Source: Frankia casuarinae
Lineage (GTDB): Bacteria; Actinomycetota; Actinomycetes; Frankiales; Frankiaceae
Direction of reading: 5' to 3'
NCBI RefSeq assembly: GCF_000013345.1
Contig: NC_007777.1
Coordinates: forward strand, 4,154,001-4,218,000
DNA length: 64,000 nucleotides
The notes under the pieces are model-generated. The model saw only the letters and a list, made by a program, of their open reading frames with translations, had not been told where the DNA came from and made no database searches. Positions 53,396 to 63,575 of the stretch are shown here, one piece after another (position 1 is the stretch's first letter; the number at the start of each line of letters is the position of its first letter). The translations under genes and the position numbers were made by a program.

Positions 53396-55281
53396 CCCGG
53401 ATAGGTGAGCTCCTCCTCGATCTGCCTGGCGACGTCCCGGGCGAGCAGATGGGCGGCGAGATCGTCGATCTCCTCGGGCACGACCATGACACGCACCTCC
53501 CGGCCGGCCTGCATGGCGAACACCTTGTCGACACCCGGACGGTCACCGGCGATCTGCTCGATGCGCTCGAGCCGTTTCACATACGACTCCAGGCTGTCGC
53601 GGCGGGCGCCAGGCCGGCCACCGGAGATCTGGTCGGCGGCCTGGGTCAGCACCGCGCAGATCGAGCGGGGTGCGACCTCGTTGTGATGGGCCTCGATCGC
53701 GTGCACGACCTGCTCGTCCTCACCGTAGCGACGGGCCACATCCGCCCCGATCAACGCGTGAGAGCCCTCGATCTCGTGGGTGAGCGCCTTGCCGAGGTCG
53801 TGCAGCAGAGCCGCTCGTTTCGCGAGTGGAAGCGGCATGCGCAGCTCGGCGGCCATGATTCCGGCGAGGTGGGCGCTTTCGATCAGGTGCGCGAGCACGT
53901 TCTGGCCGTAGCTGGTTCGGTAACGCAACTGGCCCAGCAGGTTAACCAGCTCGGGGTGCATCTCGGAGATGCCGGTCTCAAGCAGGGCGTCCTCGCCCGC
54001 CCGCACGCACCGCTCGGCCACCTCGAGCTGGGCGCGGGCGTACTCCTCCTCGATGCGGTGCGGATGGATCCGGCCGTCGGACACCAGAGCCGCCAGCGTG
54101 ATGCGACCGACCTCGCGACGCACCGGATCGAAGCAGCTCAGCAGCACCGCCTCGGGCGTGTCGTCGATGAGCACGTTGACCCCGGTGACGGACTCGAAAG
54201 CCCGAATGTTGCGCCCCTCCCGCCCGATGATCCTGCCCTTCATCTCATCGCCGGGAAGATGCAGGACCGTCACGACGGACTCGGTGGTCTGGTCGGACGC
54301 GACCCGTTGGATGGCGGTGGTCACGATCCTGCGGGCGCGTTCCTCACCCTCCTCCTCGGCCCGGGCCTCGATCTCGCGGACCGTCAGCGCCGCCTCCCGC
54401 CGGGCCTCCTGCTCGATGACGGCGATCAGCTCTCCCCTGGCCTGCCCGGCGGTGAGCCCGGCCACCTGCTCCAGCGCGGCATGACGGGCACGTTCGAGGT
54501 CGGCCACCTCGGCCGTCCGACGGGTCAGGTCGTTCTCCCGGTCGAGCAGGTCGCGGTCGCGGTCCGCCAGCCGGCGACCATGATCGTCGAGGCTGGCCAT
54601 CCGGTCCTCGACGCGCTGTTCCCGGGCGGCTATCGCAACCTCCCGGCTCTGCAGTTCCGTCCGCCAGGCCTGCTGCTCACCGTCGAACGCCGCCCGAGTC
54701 GCGGCGATCTCGGTCCGGGCGGCCTCCTGCTCGGCGCGGACGGACTCTCTCGCCGCGGCCTGGACTCGCGAGGTTTCGACCGCCGCCTCGGCGAGCATCC
54801 GCTCGCGCAGTAGGGCGACATCCTCCTCGCCGCGCCGCCGGATCTCGGCGGCATCCCGCTCAGCCCGCGCCAACCGTTCCGCCGCCTCCCGTTCGGCTCG
54901 GGCCACAATCTGCGCCGCCTCCTCCGCGCTACCACCATGAGCCGCGCGGAGGCCGCCGTCGGAGCGACCGGCGGTCACCGCCGAATCCCCGGTCCGCGCG
55001 GCGGTGCCGTCCCGATCGGCGGGTGAGTCGGCGTCCGTCGTGGCCGGAGCACCGGAACCCTCCCAAGGGGCGGGCAGGACCCGGACCGTCGGCTCCTCGT
55101 CAAAGTCCGCCGGACCCGTCACGTCCCCGACGCCCCGGGCGGCCGGGGTTCGGGGCACCACCGGAGCGGGGTCGGGTACCTTGTCGACCCGGGTCGCCCG
55201 GACCAACCGCGCCACGGCGAGGATCAGAACGCTCAGGACAACAAGTACGAGTGACAACAGGACGACGAGGACGCCCTCCAT
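53341..55281 (-). CDS. rny: Ribonuclease Y
   Basis: Membrane-tethered endoribonuclease that initiates mRNA decay. N-terminal membrane helix (MEGVLVVLLSLVLVVLSVLIL), a Pro/Ala/Asp-rich segment of about 90 residues, a long coiled coil (about 115-330; many Glu/Arg/Ala heptads), a KH domain (VTVLHLPGDEMKGRIIGREGRNIRAFESVTG) and the HD phosphohydrolase domain with HDLGKALTHEIEGSH. 646 residues against roughly 520 in Bacillus; the extra length is mainly the segment between helix and coil. It lies downstream of recX on the same strand with a 343-bp gap. Confidence 0.94.
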   Translation of the reverse strand: MEGVLVVLLSLVLVVLSVLILAVARLVRATRVDKVPDPAPVVPRTPAARGVGDVTGPADFDEEPTVRVLPAPWEGSGAPATTDADSPADRDGTAARTGDSAVTAGRSDGGLRAAHGGSAEEAAQIVARAEREAAERLARAERDAAEIRRRGEEDVALLRERMLAEAAVETSRVQAAARESVRAEQEAARTEIAATRAAFDGEQQAWRTELQSREVAIAAREQRVEDRMASLDDHGRRLADRDRDLLDRENDLTRRTAEVADLERARHAALEQVAGLTAGQARGELIAVIEQEARREAALTVREIEARAEEEGEERARRIVTTAIQRVASDQTTESVVTVLHLPGDEMKGRIIGREGRNIRAFESVTGVNVLIDDTPEAVLLSCFDPVRREVGRITLAALVSDGRIHPHRIEEEYARAQLEVAERCVRAGEDALLETGISEMHPELVNLLGQLRYRTSYGQNVLAHLIESAHLAGIMAAELRMPLPLAKRAALLHDLGKALTHEIEGSHALIGADVARRYGEDEQVVHAIEAHHNEVAPRSICAVLTQAADQISGGRPGARRDSLESYVKRLERIEQIAGDRPGVDKVFAMQAGREVRVMVVPEEIDDLAAHLLARDVARQIEEELTYPGQIRVTVVRETRAVGTAR

Positions 55282-55624
55282 CGCTGCTCCCTCCGCTTCC
55301 GTCGGACCCGCACAGGCGGGCTGGAGCGGCGAAGGACCCTCGTCTCGGCACGATCACAGCCGTAGAGGGGCAGCACGCGGATTACGCCATTGCGATATGG
55401 AGCCCGGACGGCCTCCCGAACCGGCCAATCCAACGTCGACCGGCCGGCGGGCATACCGCCTTCGAGCACCCACGCGCAGCGGCTGCCTCCGTGTGAGTTG
55501 GACGAGCTATCAAGACCGCGTCGCCGCGGGAGTCCTGTCACCTTTCAAGAAAGACTAGGTCTCGCACAATCCCTGGTCAAGAAATAAGGGCACATTGACG
55601 GCCCAGGCTCAATCTCCCCACCAC
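55282..55624. other. Intergenic region recX / rny
   Basis: 343 bp with no supported gene. CAAGAAAGACTAGG and AAGAAATAAGGGC (55546-55592) form an A-rich patch near the recX end; no clear terminator stem. Confidence 0.4.
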
Positions 55625-56233
55625 TCACACCGAGCCGTCGTCTTCGTCGCCATCGACCACCCAGCCCATCCGACCTCCGCCGTCGGGCCCCTGAGCGACC
55701 TGCTCGCTCACGACCCGGACCGCCAGTTCGACCGGATAGCCCTTTCGGGTCAGCATGGCGAGGAGCCTTCGGGTACGAACCTGCTCGGGCAGGCGGTCCA
55801 TCGACCGCAGCCGACGAAGGACGAGCTCGCGGGCGCTCTCCTCCTCGTCGTCCGCTCCGACCAGCGCCATGGCGGCCTCGACGGTGTCCGGATCCACTCC
55901 CCGCTTACGCAGCTCTGTGGCCAGGGCCTGCCTACCCAGCCCACGACGGGCCCGAGCGGAGGAGACGAAGGCGGCAGCGAAGGCCTCGTCGTCGATTAGA
56001 CCGACGGCGGCCAACCGGTCGAGGACCACAGCGGCGATCTCATCGGTGACCCCCCGTCGCCGCATGGTCGCCGCAAGCTCCGCTCGGCTCCTCGCTCTGG
56101 TCGCCAGCTGATGCAGACAGATCTCCCGCGCGACCGAGATCGGATCCTTCGGCCGCGGCCCCCCGTCCACCACGACCACCGTCCGGGCGAATGACGGACC
56201 GGCCGCGGCATTCCCCGGATCTGCTCCTGCCAT
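55625..56233 (-). CDS. recX: Regulatory protein RecX
   Basis: Binds RecA filaments and modulates recombination. 202 residues: three-helix RecX repeats (AREICLHQLATRARSRAELAATMRRRGV; VVLDRLAAVGLIDDEAFAAAFVSSARARRGLGRQALATELRKRGVD; ARELVLRRLRSMDRL). It starts 3 nt after the recA stop, and an acidic tail (DGDEDDGSV) ends the protein. Confidence 0.95.
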   Translation of the reverse strand: MAGADPGNAAAGPSFARTVVVVDGGPRPKDPISVAREICLHQLATRARSRAELAATMRRRGVTDEIAAVVLDRLAAVGLIDDEAFAAAFVSSARARRGLGRQALATELRKRGVDPDTVEAAMALVGADDEEESARELVLRRLRSMDRLPEQVRTRRLLAMLTRKGYPVELAVRVVSEQVAQGPDGGGRMGWVVDGDEDDGSV

Positions 56234-56236
56234 CGG

Positions 56237-57274
56237 CTACAGATCGACCGGAACGGGCGCCACGGCATCGGATTCGAGACTGGGCAGGATGCCGAGCTTC
56301 TCCTTGATCTTCTTTTCGATCTCGTTGGCCAGATCGGGGTTGTCCCGCAGAAAAGACCGGGCGTTCTCCTTGCCCTGGCCGAGCTGATCGCCGTCGTAGG
56401 TGTACCAGGCACCGGACTTACGAATAATGCCGTGCTCGACACCCATGTCGATCAGGGAACCCTCCCGACTGATACCGCCTCCGTAGACGATGTCGAATTC
56501 GGCGGTCCGAAACGGCGGCGCCACCTTGTTCTTCACCACCTTGACGCGGGTCCGGTTACCCACGGCCTCCGTGCCGTCCTTGAGAGTTTCGATACGACGG
56601 ACATCGAGGCGCACCGACGCATAGAACTTCAGTGCCTTACCACCGGTCGTGGTCTCCGGGGAGCCGAACATCACCCCGATCTTCTCGCGCAACTGGTTGA
56701 TGAAGATCGCGGTCGTACCGGAGTTCGCCAGCGCCGCGGTCATCTTGCGCAGGGCCTGGGACATCAGGCGGGCCTGGAGGCCGACGTGACTGTCCCCCAT
56801 CTCGCCCTCGATCTCGGCCCTCGGGACCAGCGCGGCCACCGAGTCGATGACGATGATGTCCAGCGCGCCAGACCGGACGAGCATGTCCGCGATCTCCAAC
56901 GCCTGCTCGCCGGTATCAGGCTGGGAGACCAGCAGACCGTCGGTGTCGACGCCGAGCTTTCCCGCGTACTCGGGGTCGAGCGCGTGCTCGGCGTCGATGA
57001 ACGCCGCGATACCACCAGCCGCCTGCGCGTTCGCCACCGCGTGCAGGGCGACGGTCGTCTTCCCGGACGACTCCGGGCCGTAGATCTCAATGATGCGCCC
57101 CCGCGGCAGCCCGCCGATGCCGAGCGCGACATCCAGAGCAATCGAACCGGTGGGGATGGCCTGGACCGGCGGCCTGGTGTCGTCCCCCAACCGCATGACC
57201 GATCCCTTGCCGAACTGCTTGTCGATCTGCGCCAAGGCGTTATCCAACGCCTTCTCACGGTCGAGTCCTGCCAT
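56237..57274 (-). CDS. recA: Recombinase RecA
   Basis: Central recombinase and SOS co-protease, 345 residues. Walker [10 protein letters not shown], the DNA-binding loop 2 region, MAW-type [42 protein letters not shown], and the C-terminal [17 protein letters not shown]. No intein is present. ATG at 57274 with GGAGT 8 nt ahead. A perfect LexA box lies 125 bp upstream. In an operon with recX. Confidence 0.98.
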   Translation of the reverse strand: MAGLDREKALDNALAQIDKQFGKGSVMRLGDDTRPPVQAIPTGSIALDVALGIGGLPRGRIIEIYGPESSGKTTVALHAVANAQAAGGIAAFIDAEHALDPEYAGKLGVDTDGLLVSQPDTGEQALEIADMLVRSGALDIIVIDSVAALVPRAEIEGEMGDSHVGLQARLMSQALRKMTAALANSGTTAIFINQLREKIGVMFGSPETTTGGKALKFYASVRLDVRRIETLKDGTEAVGNRTRVKVVKNKVAPPFRTAEFDIVYGGGISREGSLIDMGVEHGIIRKSGAWYTYDGDQLGQGKENARSFLRDNPDLANEIEKKIKEKLGILPSLESDAVAPVPVDL

Positions 57275-57398
57275 TGGAGTTACTCCATGCTGAGGTCGTC
57301 GAGTCTTGGCCACGAGGATGACGTTAGGCCGTGGGTCCGACAGTTTCGAGAGTCGAGGATGATCTGTGGACAAGTAGCCGCACGAGGACGACTCTAGA

Positions 57399-57412
57399 CG
57401 AACATGCGTTCG
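57399..57412. promoter_or_regulatory. LexA (SOS) box upstream of recA
   Basis: CGAACATGCGTTCG fits CGAACnnnnGTTCG exactly and lies 125 bp before the recA start. Confidence 0.93.
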
Positions 57413-57440
57413 ACGACCCGACGACACGCCGGACGGTGGC

Positions 57441-57635
57441 TCAGCGCTCCCGCGCCGGCACATCGAACTCCTCGCACACGGCCCGCCAGACGGTCTTGGC
57501 ATCGTCACCACGGGCCAGGGCCACCTCGACCGTCGCGCCACCGAGACCGGGCAGCACATGATCACGCGCAAACGACTCCGCGTACGCGGAACCGAACCGT
57601 GTGTTCATCTTCGCCCAGAACTCGGTCAACCGCAC
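57441..57635 (-). CDS. DUF3046 protein
   Basis: 64 residues ([22 protein letters not shown] ... [21 protein letters not shown]), a short conserved actinobacterial protein that nearly always precedes recA. Function unknown. GTG at 57635; the stop lies 166 bp before the recA start, with the recA LexA box between. It may be co-transcribed with recA from an upstream promoter. Confidence 0.85.
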   Translation of the reverse strand: MRLTEFWAKMNTRFGSAYAESFARDHVLPGLGGATVEVALARGDDAKTVWRAVCEEFDVPARER

Positions 57636-57792
57636 TTCGCCAGTGTGCACCGTCCGGACGGGACGGGACCACCCAAGGGGGTCCTGGTCGGGGATCCCCA
57701 CCGGGGGTCCCCACCGGCGGAACCGCGGCCACGGGAAGCACGACCGCGGGAAGCACGACCGGGTCGAGGCCGGGCCCCACGGCGGGCCCGTC

Positions 57793-60700
57793 ATGAACCA
57801 CACCGGCGGAAGGTTGTCGGTCCCTCGACGCAGACTGGTCAACGTGCCCAGCTTCGCTTCCCCCGATCCGCCGGATCCGCTCACGGCGTTCTCCGCCCCG
57901 ACCCGGAGCTGGTTCGGCGCGGCCTTCACCGCCGCGACCCCCGCCCAGCGGGGCGCGTGGGAGGCGATTCGCACCGGCGGCAACGCGCTGGTCGTCGCAC
58001 CCACGGGTTCGGGGAAGACACTGGCCGCCTTCCTGTGGTCGCTGGACACCCTGGCCCGCTCGGCGCCGCCGGCCGAGCCCACCCGGCGCTGCCGGGTGCT
58101 GTACGTCAGCCCACTCAAGGCGCTGGCCGTCGACGTCGAACGGAACCTGCGGGCACCGCTCGCGGGGATACGCTCCGCCGCGCAACGGCTCGGTCTGCCC
58201 CAGCCGGACGTGACCGTGGGTCTGCGGTCGGGCGACACCCCCGCCGCCGAACGACGCGGTTTCGGCACCCGGCCCCCCGACGTCCTGATCACCACCCCGG
58301 AGTCGCTCTTCCTCATCCTCACCAGTGCCGCGCGGGAGTCGCTGCGCGGCGTCCGGACAGTGATCGTCGACGAGGTCCACGCGGTGGCGGGCACCAAGCG
58401 CGGCGCCCACCTCGCGCTGAGCCTGGAGCGTCTGGACGCCCTGCTGGACACCCCGGCCCAGCGGATCGGCCTGTCCGCCACGGTGCGGCCGGTCGAGGAG
58501 GCCGCCCGATTCCTGGGCGGAACGGCCCCGGTGGCGGTAGTCCGCCCGCCCGCGGCCAAGACCCTCCAGATCGACGTCGTGGTGCCGGTCGAGGACATGA
58601 CCCAGCTCGGCGGACAGCTCCTCGACGGGTCCCCGGACGGCTCGGCGGCCTCCGCCCCGCACCGAGCGTCGATCTGGCCGGCGGTCGAGCAGCGTGTCCT
58701 CGACCTCGTGTTGGCTCATTCCGCCAGCATCGTCTTCGCCAACTCGCGCCGGCTCGCGGAGCGACTCTGCGCCCGGCTGAACGAGCTGTACGCCGAGCGG
58801 CTCGCCGCGGCCACCGCCGCGGACGAATCCGTGGCCGGGGACGGGCCGGGGGAAGCCGGCCGGACGTCCCCCGCGGCGCTGATGGGCGCCTCGGGCCAAG
58901 GCGGCGGCACGGCGGGCTGGCCGGAGATCGCGCGGGCCCACCACGGCAGCGTGAGCCGCGAGCAACGGGCCGGAATCGAGGAGGATCTCAAGGCTGGCCG
59001 GCTGCCCGCGGTCGTCGCGACCTCCAGCCTGGAACTCGGCATCGACATGGGAGCCGTCGACCTGGTCGTGCAGATCGGGTCCCCGCCGAGCGTCGCCGCC
59101 GGGATGCAGCGCACCGGCCGCGCGGGCCACCAGGTCGGCGCCGCCAGTCGCGGCGTCATCATCCCGAAGCATCGCAGCGACCTGCTCGAATGTGCCGTGG
59201 TCGCCGAGCGGATGCGCTCGGGGGCGATCGAGCGGCTGCGGTACCCGCGCAACCCCCTCGACGTGCTGGCGCAGCAGATCGTGGCAATGACGGCGATGGA
59301 GGACTGGCACGTTGACGAGCTCGGCGCGCTGGTCCGGCGCACCGCGACGTTCGCGACGCTGCCGACCTCCGCCTTCGAGGCGGTCCTGGACATGCTCGCC
59401 GGCCGCTACCCCTCCGACACGTTCGCCGAGCTGCGCCCCCGCATCACCTGGGACCGCGTCACCGGGATCCTCACCGCCCGCCCGGGCGCCCAGCGGCTCG
59501 CCGTGACCAGCGGAGGCACCATTCCCGACCGGGGCATGTTCGGCGTCTTCCTCGTCGGGGAGCGCTCCAGCCGGGTCGGGGAACTCGACGAGGAGATGGT
59601 CTACGAGTCGCGGGTCGGCGACGTGGTGCTCCTCGGCTCATCCAGCTGGCGCATCGAGGAGATCACCGCCGACCGGGTCCTGGTGACGCCGGCTCCGGGA
59701 CGGCCCGGCCGGCTCCCCTTCTGGCATGGCGACGCCCCAGGCCGACCCGCCGAACTCGGCCGCGCGCTCGGCGCGTTCCTGCGCGAGATCACCAGGTTGC
59801 CGGCGCAGGCGGCGGCCGACCGCGTCCGGGCCGCCGGCCTCGACGATCGGGCCACCGCCAACCTGCTGCGCTACCTCGACGAGCAGAAGGCTGCCGTCGG
59901 CCGTCTCCACGACGATCGGACGATCGTCGTGGAGCGTTTCCGGGACGAGATCGGCGACTGGCGCCTGGCGGTGCACTCCCCGTTCGGTGCTCCGGTGAAC
60001 GCGCCCTGGGCGCTCGCCCTGGGCGCCCGGCTGCGCGAGCGGTACGGGGTCGACGTCCAGATCATGCACACCGACGACGGCATCGTCGCCCGGATCCCGG
60101 ATGCCGCCGAGCCGCCCGGCGCCGATCTCGCGCTGTTCGAGCCGGACGAGATCGACGCGATCGTACGGGCGGAGATCGGGAGCAGCGCCCTGTTCGCCAG
60201 CCGGTTCCGCGAGTGCGCCGGGCGGGCCCTGCTGCTGCCCCGCCGGACCCCGGGGCGGCGGACCCCGCTGTGGCAGCAGCGCCAGCGCAGCGCAGCGCTG
60301 CTGTCCGTCGCCGCGACGTTCGCCAGCTTCCCCGTCGTGCTGGAGACCATGCGAGAGTGCCTGCAGGACGTGTTCGACGTTCCGGCGCTCGCGGAGCTGA
60401 TGCGCGAGGTGTCGGCCCGCACGCTGCGGGTGGTGGAGGTGGAGACGCCGTCCCCGTCTCCGTTCGCCTCCGCCCTGCTGTTCGGCTACGTCGCCGCCTT
60501 CATGTACGACGGGGACGTACCGTTGGCCGAACGCCGGGCGCAGGTGCTGTCGCTGGACAGCTCCCTGCTGGCCGAGCTCCTCGGCGAGGCGGACCTGCGG
60601 GAGCTGATCGATCCAGCGGCGCTCGCGCAGGTCGCCGCCCAGCTCACGCGGCTCGCCCCGGACCGCCACGCCCGCGATGTCGAGGGAGTGGCCGACCTGC

Positions 60701-62496
60701 TGCGAATGCTCGGTGACCTCACGACCGAGGAGGCGGTCGCCCGGGGTGCCACCCCGGGCTGGCTCGCCGAGCTCGAACAGACCCGCCGGGCCCTGCGGGT
60801 CCGTATCGCCGGCGAGGAGCGGTGGGTCGCGATCGAGGACGCCGGCCGGCTGCGCGACGCCCTGGGCGTACCGCTGCCGGTGGGAGTTCCCGACGCCTTC
60901 ACCGAACCGGTGCGTGACCCTCTCGGCGACCTGATCTCCCGCTATGCCCGTACCCACGGACCGTTCGACACCGAGGAACCGGCCGCCCGGCTGGGGCTGG
61001 GCACGGCGGTGGTCGCCGGTGTCCTGGACGGGCTGGTCCGCAGCGGCCGCCTCGTCCGCGGTGAGCTGCATCCCGACCGCGGCGGTGAGCAGTGGTGCGA
61101 CGCGGGCGTGCTGCGGGCGCTGCGACGACGCAGCCTTGCCGCCCTGCGCAAGGAGGTCGAGGCGGTGCCGCCCCGGACCCTCGGTGCCTTCCTGCCGGCC
61201 TGGCAGTCGGTCACCAGCGGACGTGGCCGGGGGGTGGACGGTGTGCTGCGCGCCGTCGAGCAGCTGCAGGGCGCGCTGATCCCGGCGAGCGCATGGGAAC
61301 AGCTCGTCCTCCCGGCCCGCGTCGCCGACTACTCACCGACGATGCTCGACGAGCTGTGCTCCGCCGGCGAGGTGCACTGGGCTGGCGCCGGCGGGCTGCC
61401 CGGGGACGACGGCTGGTTGACCCTGGTCCTCGCCGACACCGCGCCCCTGCTGCTGCCTCCGCCCGACCCGGAGATCGCCTCGGGTCCGCTGCACACCGCG
61501 ATTCTCGACGCGCTCACCGGCGGGGCGGCCCTGTTCTTCCGGGCGCTGTCCGACCGGATGGGCTCGCTCGACGACACGGCGCTCGCTACCGCGCTCTGGG
61601 ATCTCGTCTGGGCGGGGCGGGTAACCAACGACACCCTCGCCCCGCTGCGTGCCCTGCTGGGTTCCGCCGGCCGTCCGTACCGTGCCCCCCGTCCCCGGGC
61701 GGCACGGTACGGACGGCCGGCGATGCCGCGGCGGGCCGGCCCCCCGACGGCCGCCGGCCGCTGGTCGCTGCTGCCCGAGCGGGACACCGACCCGACCCGG
61801 CGCGCCCACGCGCTGGCCGAGGCGCTGCTCGAGCGCCACGGCATCGTCACCCGCGGCGCGGTGACCGGCGAGCGGCACCCGGGCGGGTTCGCCGGGGTCT
61901 ACCGGGTCCTCAGCGCCTTCGAGGACGCCGGCCGCGCCCGCCGGGGCTACTTCGTCGAGTCCCTGGGCGCGGCCCAGTTCGCCGTCCCGGGAGCGGTCGA
62001 TCGGCTGCGCTCCATCGCCGCGGCACAGCGGGACGCCGAGGCGGCCCCGGCCTGGGCGCAGCCGGCGGCCGGCCCACCGAGCTCATCGTCCGCGCAGGCC
62101 GTCGTCCTGGCCGCGGCCGATCCGGCCAACCCGTTCGGTGCCGCGCTGCCCTGGCCGACCCGACCGGGGGATGACGCGGACGGCGCCGCCGGCCACCGGC
62201 CGGGGCGCAAGGCGGGCGCGATGGTCGTCATCATCGACGGGGAACTCATCCTCTACGTGGAACGCGGGGGCCGTTCCCTGCTGTCATGGACCGAGGACGA
62301 CCATCGGGTGGCCCCGGCGGTGGAGGCGTTGGCCCGCGCCGTGCGGGACGGCCTGCTCGGCAGGCTCACGGTGGAGAAGGCGGACGGCCAGACGATCGTC
62401 GGCAGCACCCTGGGTGCCGCCCTGGAGCGCGCCGGTTTCCACCCGACCCCGCGGGGCCTGCGGCTGCGGAGCATCAGTTCCGAGAGAAGGAAATAA
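57793..62496 (+). CDS. lhr: Large DEAD/DEAH helicase Lhr
   Basis: About 1567-residue helicase for DNA repair. RecA-like domain 1: APTGSGKTLAAF (Walker A), VDEVHAVAGTKRGAHLAL (DEVH box), SATVRP (motif III). Domain 2: VFANSRRLAERL, ATSSLELGIDMGAVDLV, QRTGRAGHQ (motif VI). Then a winged-helix and beta-barrel module (about 470-870) and the long Lhr-C region, with WxxLVWAGRVTNDTLAPLR-type text and a final HGxxxRGAVTGERHPGGFAGVYRVLS. Start is unclear: ATG 57793 and GTG 57844 are both possible. An Ala/Gly loop of about 40 residues interrupts domain 2. It overlaps the ECF sigma gene's 3' end by 23 bp. Confidence 0.95.
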   Translation: MNHTGGRLSVPRRRLVNVPSFASPDPPDPLTAFSAPTRSWFGAAFTAATPAQRGAWEAIRTGGNALVVAPTGSGKTLAAFLWSLDTLARSAPPAEPTRRCRVLYVSPLKALAVDVERNLRAPLAGIRSAAQRLGLPQPDVTVGLRSGDTPAAERRGFGTRPPDVLITTPESLFLILTSAARESLRGVRTVIVDEVHAVAGTKRGAHLALSLERLDALLDTPAQRIGLSATVRPVEEAARFLGGTAPVAVVRPPAAKTLQIDVVVPVEDMTQLGGQLLDGSPDGSAASAPHRASIWPAVEQRVLDLVLAHSASIVFANSRRLAERLCARLNELYAERLAAATAADESVAGDGPGEAGRTSPAALMGASGQGGGTAGWPEIARAHHGSVSREQRAGIEEDLKAGRLPAVVATSSLELGIDMGAVDLVVQIGSPPSVAAGMQRTGRAGHQVGAASRGVIIPKHRSDLLECAVVAERMRSGAIERLRYPRNPLDVLAQQIVAMTAMEDWHVDELGALVRRTATFATLPTSAFEAVLDMLAGRYPSDTFAELRPRITWDRVTGILTARPGAQRLAVTSGGTIPDRGMFGVFLVGERSSRVGELDEEMVYESRVGDVVLLGSSSWRIEEITADRVLVTPAPGRPGRLPFWHGDAPGRPAELGRALGAFLREITRLPAQAAADRVRAAGLDDRATANLLRYLDEQKAAVGRLHDDRTIVVERFRDEIGDWRLAVHSPFGAPVNAPWALALGARLRERYGVDVQIMHTDDGIVARIPDAAEPPGADLALFEPDEIDAIVRAEIGSSALFASRFRECAGRALLLPRRTPGRRTPLWQQRQRSAALLSVAATFASFPVVLETMRECLQDVFDVPALAELMREVSARTLRVVEVETPSPSPFASALLFGYVAAFMYDGDVPLAERRAQVLSLDSSLLAELLGEADLRELIDPAALAQVAAQLTRLAPDRHARDVEGVADLLRMLGDLTTEEAVARGATPGWLAELEQTRRALRVRIAGEERWVAIEDAGRLRDALGVPLPVGVPDAFTEPVRDPLGDLISRYARTHGPFDTEEPAARLGLGTAVVAGVLDGLVRSGRLVRGELHPDRGGEQWCDAGVLRALRRRSLAALRKEVEAVPPRTLGAFLPAWQSVTSGRGRGVDGVLRAVEQLQGALIPASAWEQLVLPARVADYSPTMLDELCSAGEVHWAGAGGLPGDDGWLTLVLADTAPLLLPPPDPEIASGPLHTAILDALTGGAALFFRALSDRMGSLDDTALATALWDLVWAGRVTNDTLAPLRALLGSAGRPYRAPRPRAARYGRPAMPRRAGPPTAAGRWSLLPERDTDPTRRAHALAEALLERHGIVTRGAVTGERHPGGFAGVYRVLSAFEDAGRARRGYFVESLGAAQFAVPGAVDRLRSIAAAQRDAEAAPAWAQPAAGPPSSSSAQAVVLAAADPANPFGAALPWPTRPGDDADGAAGHRPGRKAGAMVVIIDGELILYVERGGRSLLSWTEDDHRVAPAVEALARAVRDGLLGRLTVEKADGQTIVGSTLGAALERAGFHPTPRGLRLRSISSERRK

Positions 62497-63025
62497 GACG
62501 GGCACGTCCGCGGGTGAACGCTCCCTCGGCCGCCTTGAGACTGATCTCCAGATCCGCGGCCGCCTCCCGGGTACTCTTCCCGGCCGCCCGAGCCATGATC
62601 ACCTCACGCTCCCGGCCCTGCAGTCCCCCGGCCCGGGCCAGCAGCCAGCGGGCTTCCGCACGGTCACAGACGGCGTCGTCCGGGGCCGGCTCCCACGGCT
62701 GCAGATAGCCGCGCACGACCGCCCGCTCCGCACGCTGACGAGCTCTATGGTGATCAACGCAGAGACGTAGCACCGTCGTCGTCAGAAACTGCCCGACCCG
62801 GCTCGCGTCGAGATCCCGAAATCCGGCGGCGCGGATGAATGCCTCGTGTACGCAGTCCTCCGCGTCGGCCTTGCTCGGCAACCGCCTACGGGCTATGTGG
62901 ATGAGCCGATCACGGTGCGGGAGCATCAGCGACCAGCGCTGCTGGCTGTATGGCCGGTCCAGCTCGACCACGGGCGCAGCGGATACAAAATCAACCGAGG
63001 GCGTGTCCCCGGCAGGGCATGTCAC
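62474..63025 (-). CDS. ECF-type sigma-70 family factor
   Basis: About 183 residues with region 2 (LPSKADAEDCVHEAFIRAAGF) and region 4 (LQGREREVIMARAAGKSTREAAADLEISLKAAEGAFTRGRARL), separated by a short linker; no C-terminal extension. Closest in type to small, RsgA-less ECF or SigK-like factors. The GTG at 63025 has GGTGGAG 6 nt ahead; a GTG at 63037 is less likely. No anti-sigma gene adjoins it. Convergent with lhr. Confidence 0.82.
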   Translation of the reverse strand: MTCPAGDTPSVDFVSAAPVVELDRPYSQQRWSLMLPHRDRLIHIARRRLPSKADAEDCVHEAFIRAAGFRDLDASRVGQFLTTTVLRLCVDHHRARQRAERAVVRGYLQPWEPAPDDAVCDRAEARWLLARAGGLQGREREVIMARAAGKSTREAAADLEISLKAAEGAFTRGRARLISFSRN

Positions 63026-63575
63026 GGTTTGCTCCACCTGTCATGCTCAGACCGCGCCACCCCCCAGCACGATCGCCTACCTTCCCGGAACGCGCCAGCA
63101 CCGAGAACCGCGATGTGCCTTGGTCAGTTGGACCCGCTGCTTGCCAGAACAGCGGACTAGGACAAGGCGGACATTACCATCCGCTCCCGGGTAGGCCAGC
63201 AGCGGCATATCCCGGTGGGCGACGTACCCGCCCGATCGATACGCACCGTGTTATCGCCTGGCCGTGACCCGAGCTTATCGAGAGCCGCATTGGCGCCATC
63301 AACCGGTCAGTACACCGCCAAAACGGGCGAGATAATGACGTTCTGCTTCGTAAGCTCTTATGGAGTCACTCGCCCTCGGTCACTGTGGGTACACGAAGGA
63401 ACTGGGCGGAACGTCTCGACGACCTACCCGATGGCGCTACCCGGTCTGGTACACGACGCCTGATACACGACACGAGGTACGACAGCCCGTCCCCGCTGTC
63501 GGGTGTCATCGAAGATTTTAGTATGACATCCTATTTTCGGCCTAGATTTCAATAGGAAGCCAAAGGTTTTAGTAG
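63026..63575. other. Intergenic region with an A+T-rich junction
   Basis: About 550 bp without a supported gene. Base composition drops sharply at 63505-63580 (AGATTTTAGTATGACATCC, TTTCAATAGGAAGCC), far from the window norm. Short TACACGAC repeats lie near 63452-63475. Confidence 0.55.

Noticed and set aside
63215-63463. 82-codon plus-strand frame before the dehydratase-like fragment
   Set aside because: No ribosome site, no conserved features, and composition unlike nearby genes; not the missing N-terminal part.
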